7,825 nucleotides of DNA. It comes from JAEHDI01 sp035455185. Its GTDB lineage: Bacteria; Acidobacteriota; Terriglobia; Bryobacterales; Bryobacteraceae. The stretch is taken from contig DATIFQ010000545.1 in NCBI GenBank assembly GCA_035455185.1, positions 1 through 7,825 of the forward strand, written 5' to 3'. Positions 1 to 5,494 of this stretch are shown here, one piece after another (the first letter of the stretch is position 1; each line of letters begins with the position of its first letter). The translations under genes and the position numbers were made by a program. Below the pieces are notes generated by a model that worked only from the letters and a program-made list of their open reading frames with translations, was not told where the DNA came from and did not search any database.

Positions 1-472
1 CGGCCTGCATTCTGGGCCAGTTGGCTTCGAATGCCATCTCAAGAGTCTCATCCTCCACGGTAGAGCCCAACGTCTTATGGACAGTCTTGACAAGCCTTCG
101 CGTATCTTCCTTCGTGGAGACTGTGGCCTGGAATTGATTGAGCGGTGGAAAAAGATCTTTAGGCTGAATCCCGCCAATCAGATACGTGCAGACTCCATGT
201 TGGCCTTCAATAGCGTTGAAAATTGCGCCTGCTTCAAAATGAATCCAAGTTGAGTGAAGGTTTTGCGGCGTGAGACATATTATGCCGACTCGTGTTTGTC
301 GCAGAGACTGTGTGATCTCTGAGAAGTGGGAGCTGCCCTTTCCGATATCCTCTTCGGACATCCAGGGTCTGCTCTTCTGGACAACGACTGGTAACCATTG
401 GCGAAGTGCCCTTGCAATGTGCCTGCTTGGTTCGCCAGACCAGCAAATGAACGTGTTGTGTTCGATGCCCAT
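1..472 (-). CDS. TIR-domain protein, C-terminus cut by left window edge
   Basis: I read this frame directly from the minus strand; it is open from the start to the window edge, giving 157 residues without a stop. The N-terminus carries a beta-strand/loop motif around FICWSGEPS (residues 8-16), followed by W37-M38-S39-x-x-D42-I43 (a BB-loop-like segment), GIICLTPQNL (63-72) and STWIHFEAGA (74-83). The W76-x-x-x-E80 pattern matches the position of the catalytic glutamate in NAD-cleaving TIR domains. The family is known for TIR NADases in bacterial immunity, but also for signalling roles. ATG at 472 is preferred over ATG at 478 because GAGG (479-482) sits 6 nt upstream of the former and directly abuts the latter; an in-frame TAA lies just upstream. 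Codons such as ATA, ATT and CAA are commoner than in the GC-rich neighbours, which suggests transfer. Residues after 100 (FPPLNQFQAT, then KEDTRRL) continue a pattern I associate with this TIR family. The partner genes, if any, lie outside the window. Confidence 0.85.
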   Translation of the reverse strand, partial: MGIEHNTFICWSGEPSRHIARALRQWLPVVVQKSRPWMSEEDIGKGSSHFSEITQSLRQTRVGIICLTPQNLHSTWIHFEAGAIFNAIEGQHGVCTYLIGGIQPKDLFPPLNQFQATVSTKEDTRRLVKTVHKTLGSTVEDETLEMAFEANWPRMQA

Positions 473-478
473 AACCAT

Positions 479-484
479 CCTCGC
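479..484 (-). promoter_or_regulatory. Ribosome binding site deciding the TIR gene start
   Basis: GCGAGG on the minus strand leaves a 6-nt spacer to ATG at 472 and no spacer to the in-frame ATG at 478. This favours the shorter protein beginning MGIEHN. Confidence 0.5.
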
Positions 485-497
485 TTACTTTGACTAG

Positions 498-647
498 TCT
501 AGAATATTGCGGACGACTCGCATGCCTCGCGTGTCCTCAAATCGCGCGCGCATGGAGCCGTCGAAGTTCGGCCTGAAGGGCGCGGCGGTAGAGCGAACGG
601 AGACGCTGGAACCGGCATCGGTGAAGGTGGTGGAGGTGGGGAGGTAG
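498..647 (+). other. Possible 3' remnant of a truncated gene in the intergenic stretch
   Basis: Between the TIR gene and the sulfatase there is no complete gene. The plus-strand frame shared with the sulfatase is open from 498 to a TAG at 645-647, with GC-rich third positions and a protein-like tail (EPSKFGLKGAAVERTETLEP, ending VKVVEVGR). It would end 51 nt before the sulfatase start, the usual spacing of an upstream operon neighbour. An in-frame TAG at 495-497 closes it on the left, near where base composition changes to that of the TIR gene. A minus-strand frame (stop at 494-496) shares the same third codon positions and is also open, so the strand cannot be settled by composition. I do not recognise a family on either strand. 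It may be the stump of a gene broken when the left-hand segment arrived, or simply non-coding. Confidence 0.25.
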
Positions 648-660
648 GATGGGCAACTCA

Positions 661-681
661 TAGGCACCGGTTCTGTGCCTG
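661..681 (+). other. Hairpin upstream of the sulfatase ribosome binding site
   Basis: AGGCAC (662-667) and GTGCCT (675-680) form a perfect 6-bp stem with a 7-nt loop, extendable by a T-G wobble (661/681). It ends 2 nt before the GGGAGG ribosome binding site. It could be a terminator-like stem for an upstream unit, a 5' UTR structure or a degenerate palindromic repeat. There is no T-run, so an intrinsic terminator is not strongly supported. Confidence 0.4.
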
Positions 682-682
682 C

Positions 683-688
683 GGGAGG
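683..688 (+). promoter_or_regulatory. Ribosome binding site deciding the sulfatase start
   Basis: GGGAGG lies 10 nt before ATG at 699. The longer reading from GTG at 675 has no ribosome binding site and would begin inside the hairpin arm, so 699 is preferred. Confidence 0.6.
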
Positions 689-698
689 TTCTGCACTG

Positions 699-2072
699 AT
701 GACGTCTTCTCGACGGTCGTTCCTCGAAATGCTTGTCGGCCTGACGAGCCGCATCAATCCGCCCAACGTCGTCCTGATCGTGGCCGACGATCTAGGCTCG
801 GGCGATCTCAGCTCGTACGGCTGCCGCGACATCCGCACGCCGGCGATCGATTCCATCGGCCGGCAGGGTGTCCGGTTCACGCAGTTCTATGGCACACCGG
901 AATGCACGCCGACCCGCTGCGCGTTACTCACGGGACGCTACCAGCAGCGGGTTGGAGGCTTGGACTGCGCCATCGGAGTCGGCAACAACGGCCGCTATGA
1001 CGAGGCCGTCTGGCTGCAAAGGCGCGGGGAGCTTGGCCTGCCTACATCAGAACTCACCTTGCCACGGATTCTGAAGCAGCGTGGCTATGACACGGCCTGT
1101 TTCGGCAAGTGGCACCTGGGGTATCCGGAGAAATTCCGGCCGAACCGGCACGGATTCGACGAGTACTTCGGCATCCTGGGCGGCGGCGCAGATTACTTCA
1201 CGCATGAGGAGTTCAACGAAGGCGCCGGACAGTCCTACCTGTATCACAACGTCCGGAAGGTGAAGCGCGACGGGTACCTGACGGACTTATTCGCCGAGGC
1301 GGCGCTGGACTGGCTTAGGCGCCGTTCGAAGCGGCCGTTCTTCCTTTATCTGCCATTTACCGCGCCGCACACGCCAATCCAGGACCGTGACGAATATGAC
1401 CCGAATACGGGAACGGCTCCCACGCGCCAAGGTCACAGGCCCACGTACGCCAAGATGGTGGAGCGGATGGACGGGCACATCGGCGGCGTCCTCAAACAGT
1501 TGGACGCCATGGGGGCGGCGGAAAACACGCTGGTCATCTTCCTTAGTGACAACGGAGGCGACGCAAACGGGGACAACCGTCCTCTGCGCGGCAGAAAGAG
1601 TTCCGTGTGGGAAGGGGGCATCCGTGTTCCCTGCCTCGTACGCTGGCCCGGCGTGCTGCCCGCCGGAAAAGTGATCTCGCAGCTTGGCATGGCCATGGAC
1701 CTTCTGCCCACGATTGTCTCCGCTACCCGGACACCGGCGCCGAGTGGAAGGAAGTTTGACGGGATGGACTTGCTGCCAGTGCTGACGGGAGAAAGGCAGC
1801 CTTTTCCACGCCTCGTATTCTGGAGGTACAAGCGAGGGAGCGCCGTTCGAAAAACGGTGCGGCAAGGCGATATGAAGTACGTTTTCGACTCCGGTCAAGA
1901 AGAGCTCCATGACCTGGCGCGCGACGAGCGCGAGGAAAATAACCTGCTGGTGGAACGGTCCGATGTGGTTCGTGATCTCAAGGCCAAGTTGACCGCGTGG
2001 GAGCGGGATGTCTCGGCCGAGCGGCTGTGGGAGTTCACAGCCGGGTCGCCTGCGGTACAAACGGACCCTTGA
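699..2072 (+). CDS. Type I formylglycine-dependent sulfatase (arylsulfatase A-like)
   Basis: This 457-residue protein hydrolyses sulfate esters; the natural substrate (a sulfated glycan or an aryl/alkyl sulfate) cannot be read from the sequence. The alkaline-phosphatase-like fold is clear: NVVLIVADDLG with metal ligands D30-D31; the active-site signature C69-T-P-T-R followed by LLTGR, whose cysteine is normally oxidised to formylglycine by the FGE enzyme; FGKWHLG with K137 and H139; TAPHTP with H224; LSDNGG with D284-N285; and K300 in the RGRKSS segment. So the full catalytic set is present, and the length is typical of a compact S1 sulfatase. The N-terminus SRRSFLE resembles a twin-arginine motif, but the hydrophobic stretch after it is only about eight residues and contains Glu, so export is uncertain. 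The next gene follows after 43 nt on the same strand, suggesting co-transcription. No FGE gene is visible here. Confidence 0.95.
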   Translation: MTSSRRSFLEMLVGLTSRINPPNVVLIVADDLGSGDLSSYGCRDIRTPAIDSIGRQGVRFTQFYGTPECTPTRCALLTGRYQQRVGGLDCAIGVGNNGRYDEAVWLQRRGELGLPTSELTLPRILKQRGYDTACFGKWHLGYPEKFRPNRHGFDEYFGILGGGADYFTHEEFNEGAGQSYLYHNVRKVKRDGYLTDLFAEAALDWLRRRSKRPFFLYLPFTAPHTPIQDRDEYDPNTGTAPTRQGHRPTYAKMVERMDGHIGGVLKQLDAMGAAENTLVIFLSDNGGDANGDNRPLRGRKSSVWEGGIRVPCLVRWPGVLPAGKVISQLGMAMDLLPTIVSATRTPAPSGRKFDGMDLLPVLTGERQPFPRLVFWRYKRGSAVRKTVRQGDMKYVFDSGQEELHDLARDEREENNLLVERSDVVRDLKAKLTAWERDVSAERLWEFTAGSPAVQTDP

Positions 2073-2115
2073 CTCTGGTTTATACCGGGAGCACACTCAG
2101 GGCAGCGCGCCACTG

Positions 2116-3777
2116 ATGCAACGCAATACTTTCACGATCTCGGCTATGGCAATGGCTCTTGCTATTTTGCCGACCTGTCATGCGCAAGCCTTGCGTATTA
2201 CCGCTGTGCAAAACGAGGCAACTCGGGACAGCCGGTTAAGTCCGGGATGCAACGCGATCGTCTTTGTCCCCGACGAGATACAGCAATGCTGTTCGGTCGG
2301 CGGCAAGTGGGCCGAACTCAATTACCACGGCTCCTTTACGGGCTTGGGGAACTTCATCGGCGTGCGAATCCCGGTGGAACTGCCGCCAGGGCCTACCACG
2401 ATTTCGCGCAGTCTCAGTTCCGAACCTGTTCCCATCACGCTTTCCGAGTTTGCGCCGGGCATTTACAGTCTGGATGGTACCGGCGCAGGCTTCGGCTACT
2501 TTAGAAGGCAACCATTTTCGTCTTTTGCTCCCGAAGCGCATTACCTCCCGACCGGTCTGTTTCGGCTGGATCGAAACTATCCGGACCTGGTGATTCAGGA
2601 CACGGTGAACCGCGCAGTGCCGGGAGAGGTCTTGATCGCGTATGCGGTCGGCTTGGGTCCGACAGATCCCCTCATTTCCACCGGCACAAAGCTTGATCCC
2701 TTTTCCACTATCTCCTCCGCGCCCCTGGTCAACCCGCTTCGTCTGATGATTGATGGACGGCAGGCGGAGGTAGTCTGGGCAGGGCTCTTCTACGCCGGAG
2801 GCCTAGTGGGCCGAATGTATGACGTTGGCGGCCTTTACAACGTGAGATTCCGGGTACCAGCCGATCTGGCCGAAGGGAACCACGAGGTTGCGTTGCAGAT
2901 TGGCGGCCAGACCAGCAACTCTGTGATCCTGCCGGTGGGCAAGCGGGCGCCGGTCATCACAGGGCTCGTCAATGCGGCCAGCTTCGCCTATGAGGGCTGG
3001 TCGGCGCCAGGGTCGATCATGACTCTTTACGGCGAAAACATCGAAGGGCCCGACGATCTCTCGGGATTTCCCGCCACAACCCTTCAGGGCATCTCAGTCA
3101 TCTTCAATGGCGTGCGGGCGCCGTTGTTCCACCTGATCCCATCACATAACCAGATCAATCTTGTTACGCCCGCCGAGTTGCAGGAGGACAAGGACTGTTG
3201 GCCGGATTGGCTGGATTGTGTCACCGTGCAACTGAGCAGCCCACTTGGAGTCAGCCCAAGATACTATCTCGCCACGGGCGCCGTTCACCCTGGCATGTTC
3301 GTGATTGGCGATCCTTGGCGGCCCGCCCGGCGGAATGTCGCCGCGCTATTTGGGAACACCGCATGGAGAGTCATGCCGCGGTTCCAAGCTCGGGCGTTGA
3401 ACATACCCGATGACTGCGCGGGGGTAGCTGCCGGAGCCCTTTGCGGCCGGCCCGCTCGCCCCGGCGATGTGATCCAGATCTACTGCACCGGTCTGGGCCG
3501 GGCCACTCCTGGGGGCGATCCGGCGGGCGCTCCGCTTCCGACCGGGTCCCTCGCTCCGTCGGACGGCAACCCGCTCTACATGACCGTGAAAAAGCCTGAG
3601 GTCACAATCGGCGGCTTGTCCGCGGATGTCCAATTCTCCGGTCTCACACCAGGTCTTGCCGGTCTGTACCAAGTTAACGTTCGCATCCCACAAGATGCGC
3701 CCTCCGGTGACGATGTCACCGTTGTAATGCGCCAGACATATTACTCTGATTCGGCCACGCTGGCGATCGAGAAGTGA
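2116..3777 (+). CDS. Secreted protein with two TIGR03437-like domains
   Basis: This 553-residue protein begins with a signal peptide (MQRNTF, hydrophobic to about residue 20, then CHAQA, with cleavage likely near 23-25). LPTC is not a good lipobox because Thr precedes Cys. Two related halves follow. The C-terminal half (about 279-553) is canonical for the Solibacter-type TIGR03437 family: NAASF at 286-290, APGSIMTLYG (297-306), YCTGLG (456-461), then VTIGG, VQFSGL and AGLYQVNVRIP. The N-terminal half (about 27-275) is diverged: SPGCNAIVF, YAVGLGP (176-182) and GGLYNVRFRVP (238-248) match the same positions. The domains look beta-rich and are often found as tails on exported proteins; their biochemical function is unknown. 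Eight cysteines remain in the mature part, including local pairs C361/C368 and C434/C443, suggesting disulfides. The start at 2116 is chosen for its signal peptide; only a weak AGGG lies upstream. It is probably in one transcript with the sulfatase. Confidence 0.9.
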   Translation: MQRNTFTISAMAMALAILPTCHAQALRITAVQNEATRDSRLSPGCNAIVFVPDEIQQCCSVGGKWAELNYHGSFTGLGNFIGVRIPVELPPGPTTISRSLSSEPVPITLSEFAPGIYSLDGTGAGFGYFRRQPFSSFAPEAHYLPTGLFRLDRNYPDLVIQDTVNRAVPGEVLIAYAVGLGPTDPLISTGTKLDPFSTISSAPLVNPLRLMIDGRQAEVVWAGLFYAGGLVGRMYDVGGLYNVRFRVPADLAEGNHEVALQIGGQTSNSVILPVGKRAPVITGLVNAASFAYEGWSAPGSIMTLYGENIEGPDDLSGFPATTLQGISVIFNGVRAPLFHLIPSHNQINLVTPAELQEDKDCWPDWLDCVTVQLSSPLGVSPRYYLATGAVHPGMFVIGDPWRPARRNVAALFGNTAWRVMPRFQARALNIPDDCAGVAAGALCGRPARPGDVIQIYCTGLGRATPGGDPAGAPLPTGSLAPSDGNPLYMTVKKPEVTIGGLSADVQFSGLTPGLAGLYQVNVRIPQDAPSGDDVTVVMRQTYYSDSATLAIEK

Positions 3778-3792
3778 GGGACGACGGGGGAA

Positions 3793-3835
3793 GGCACCGC
3801 TGTTGACACGCAAACGACGTTGGGACAGCGGAGCC
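3793..3835. terminator. Candidate bidirectional terminator hairpin between convergent genes
   Basis: GGCACCGCTGT (3793-3803) pairs with ACAGCGGAGCC (3825-3835): ten pairs in eleven positions, with one A-A mismatch, a closing T-G wobble and a loop of about 20 nt. It sits in the 79-nt gap between the ends of the TIGR03437 gene and the thioesterase, where a shared transcription barrier is expected. No T-run follows on either strand, so Rho-independent termination is not proven. Confidence 0.5.
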
Positions 3836-3856
3836 AGCCAGCGTTGCGACGAGGAT

Positions 3857-4291
3857 TCACCAGCCGGAGCCGGCGCCACCGGGGATGCCCAGCTCAAGCG
3901 GCGATCCTTTGATATAGGCGACGCCTTTGAAAAGAGCGACCAGCTCGTCATGCTGGCCGGTAATCCTGACAACGCAAGTCGAGAGCTTGCGGGTGCGGGC
4001 GATTTCCTCCGCGGTGGCGGTCAATTTTCCAGACTCGACGGCCTTGAACCATGTGACGTCCGCCTGGCAGGCGACGGCGACGACTCCGTGTGAATTCGAG
4101 GCGGCCGCGAACGCGAGATCGGCGAGAGTGAAGAGCGCGCCCCCTTGGAGGATTCCGACGGCGTTGAGATGGCGTGGCTCCACCGTCATCTCCGTGCGGG
4201 CAAACCCGGGGCGGATCTCCACGATGCGGATGCCGTTCTCTTTCGCGTAGCGATCGTTTTCAAAGAATCTGGCAATGAGTTCCATTTCCAT
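3857..4291 (-). CDS. PaaI-type hotdog-fold thioesterase
   Basis: This 144-residue cytosolic protein matches the PaaI/YbgC-like acyl-CoA thioesterase group, which hydrolyses CoA thioesters, often of phenylacetyl or other aryl/acyl groups; the substrate here is unknown. The hotdog signature is visible: RHLNAVGILQGGALFTLADL (residues 40-59) with the expected catalytic aspartate D58, followed by AFAAASNSHG and the strands VACQADVTWFKAV (73-85), LTATAEEIARTRK and ALFKGVAYIKG. The HGG motif seen in many relatives is QGG (Q49) here. A Gly-rich tail (GIPGGAGSGW) ends the protein. ATG at 4291 is preferred; AGGTGG (4303-4308) lies 11 nt upstream. GTG at 4306 would overlap that site, and ATG at 4285 is a further alternative. 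It is divergent from the membrane acyltransferase gene with only 51 nt between starts, so the two may share control. Its neighbours do not reveal a pathway. Confidence 0.92.
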   Translation of the reverse strand: MEMELIARFFENDRYAKENGIRIVEIRPGFARTEMTVEPRHLNAVGILQGGALFTLADLAFAAASNSHGVVAVACQADVTWFKAVESGKLTATAEEIARTRKLSTCVVRITGQHDELVALFKGVAYIKGSPLELGIPGGAGSGW

Positions 4292-4299
4292 TCGGGATG

Positions 4300-4321
4300 T
4301 TACCACCTCTCTCTGTGGTAA
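4300..4321. promoter_or_regulatory. Perfect 7-bp dyad in the divergent intergenic region (possible operator)
   Basis: TTACCAC (4300-4306) and GTGGTAA (4315-4321) form a perfect inverted repeat around an 8-nt CT-repeat spacer. It lies between two divergent starts (4291 and 4343) and its left arm overlaps the thioesterase ribosome binding site. It could bind a dimeric repressor, or fold in the thioesterase mRNA and mask its ribosome binding site. No convincing -35/-10 pair was identified for either gene. Confidence 0.45.
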
Positions 4322-4342
4322 GCTTCAGCGAAAGGACAGACC

Positions 4343-5467
4343 ATGGCCACAGAGGTTTCAGGTTCGAGTGAAGTAGCCGCGGCGGCCGCTCCGCTTACAA
4401 AGAGCTCAACCGGGCGACTCGTCAGTTTGGACGCCTTCCGGGGTTTTGTCATGCTGCTGCTGGTCTCGGAAGGCCTCGGCTTTTCGGTGCTGCGGAACCA
4501 TCCAGGCTGGGAATGGCTCGCTGCGCAGGTCGACCATGTGCCGTGGGAGGGCTGTGTGTTCTGGGACCTCATCCAGCCGGCGTTCACCTTCATGGTCGGC
4601 ATGGCGATGCCGTTCGCGTTCGCCAAGCGGAAGGCCGAGGGTGCAACGGACCTCGAAGTGTTCAAGCACGTGGCGTACCGTGCGCTGATGCTGATCGTCC
4701 TCAGTAATATCTACTCGAACTGGGGACCAGCCACCTCACACTTGCAGTTGCAGTTGATCAACGTGCTGTCACAAATCGCCTTCGGCTACCTGATCTGCTT
4801 CCTGATTATGCGGCTGCGCTTCCGGTCTCAGGTGGTAGCCGGGGCGGCCATGTTGGCCGGCTTCTGGGCGTTGTTCGTATTGTTCCCTGGTCCGGAGGGT
4901 CCGTGGTCAAAGACCGGAAACATCGGTGCGTTGATCGACCTCAACGTGCTCGGTTATAACTATTCCGGGTACTACACAACCATCAACTTCATCGGGAACG
5001 CCGTCACCATCCTGTTCGGATGCTGGGCCGGCATGCTGGTGCGGACCGACAAGTCGCACGGTTATAAGTTGAAAGTGCTGTTGTCCTGCGCCGCCGTCGG
5101 GCTGGCGCTCGGCCTTGCGCTCCAGCCGCTCAATCCGATGGTCAAGCGCCTCTGGACGTGCTCGTTCACGTTCTTCAGCGCCGGCTGGGTGTTGCTGATG
5201 CTGGCCATCTTTTACTGGATCGTCGAGGTGAAACAGGTGAAGAGGTGGACATTCCCGCTGATCGTGGTGGGGATGAACTCGCTTTTCATTTATTCGCTCG
5301 GGCAGATCGGGATTAAAGGATGGCTGACGCGAGGGCTCGGGAATTTCACGAAGAACTTCGGCGTTTTCGGGGACCTCGGCATGATCCTACAGCACACCCT
5401 TGTGATGGTGTGCTTGTGGTACGCGTGCTATTGGCTCTACCAGCGCAAGATCTTCTTCAAGATCTGA
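4343..5467 (+). CDS. Polytopic membrane acyltransferase, HGSNAT-like (DUF5009/DUF1624 type)
   Basis: This 374-residue protein has about ten predicted membrane segments (roughly 31-50, 74-95, 110-127, 137-157, 163-182, 212-233, 244-261, 271-295, 302-322, 345-367). The family signature is clear: RLVSLDAFRGFVM (25-37) at the first membrane helix, then H65-V-P-W-E-G with D75-L-I-Q-P-A-F-T-F in the second. Human HGSNAT, the best-known relative, moves an acetyl group from cytosolic acetyl-CoA across the membrane to terminal glucosamine of heparan sulfate; H65 is the probable counterpart of its conserved histidine. Bacterial members are mostly uncharacterised and probably acylate sugars or envelope glycans. 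The first 24 residues are Ala/Ser-rich and cytosolic-looking. The start is supported by AAAGGA (4331-4336), 6 nt upstream. The C-terminus ends in basic/aromatic residues (QRKIFFKI). A sulfatase nearby is suggestive of glycan work, but the genes are not in one operon. Confidence 0.9.
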   Translation: MATEVSGSSEVAAAAAPLTKSSTGRLVSLDAFRGFVMLLLVSEGLGFSVLRNHPGWEWLAAQVDHVPWEGCVFWDLIQPAFTFMVGMAMPFAFAKRKAEGATDLEVFKHVAYRALMLIVLSNIYSNWGPATSHLQLQLINVLSQIAFGYLICFLIMRLRFRSQVVAGAAMLAGFWALFVLFPGPEGPWSKTGNIGALIDLNVLGYNYSGYYTTINFIGNAVTILFGCWAGMLVRTDKSHGYKLKVLLSCAAVGLALGLALQPLNPMVKRLWTCSFTFFSAGWVLLMLAIFYWIVEVKQVKRWTFPLIVVGMNSLFIYSLGQIGIKGWLTRGLGNFTKNFGVFGDLGMILQHTLVMVCLWYACYWLYQRKIFFKI

Positions 5468-5468
5468 A

Positions 5469-5486
5469 CACAGCCTAAAGGCTGTG
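5469..5486. terminator. Perfect short hairpin between convergent genes (terminator or palindromic repeat)
   Basis: CACAGCC (5469-5475), loop TAAA, GGCTGTG (5480-5486): a perfect 7-bp stem in the 27-nt gap between the acyltransferase stop and the end of the receptor gene. It begins 2 nt after the stop codon. Neither strand has a T-run after it. It may act as a bidirectional transcription barrier, or be one copy of a dispersed palindromic repeat. Confidence 0.55.
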
Positions 5487-5494
5487 CCGCCACT

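Noticed and set aside
501..506. TATTCT on the minus strand as a -10 box for the TIR gene
   Set aside because: No matching -35 element at 16-18 nt; TTGAGG upstream is about 28 nt away.
675..698. Longer sulfatase start at GTG 675
   Set aside because: It would begin in a hairpin arm, has no ribosome binding site, and adds a non-signal-like leader; GGGAGG at 683-688 serves ATG 699.
494..880. Minus-strand open frame of 128 codons overlapping the sulfatase 5' end
   Set aside because: It lies antisense to the sulfatase with the third codon positions aligned, the register in which GC-rich genes commonly leave the opposite strand open. No recognisable domain. Its part left of 699 is kept only as an uncertain alternative reading of the possible remnant.
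1287..2096. 269-codon minus-strand frame inside the sulfatase gene
   Set aside because: Antisense shadow of a gene with all catalytic motifs on the plus strand; the translation shows no domain pattern.
2008..2115. N-terminal extension of the TIGR03437 protein into the sulfatase gene
   Set aside because: It overlaps the sulfatase end by 65 nt and would bury the evident signal peptide that begins at 2116.
3346..3972. 208-codon minus-strand frame across the convergent gap
   Set aside because: It overlaps two well-supported genes, lacks recognisable motifs and runs through the candidate terminator.
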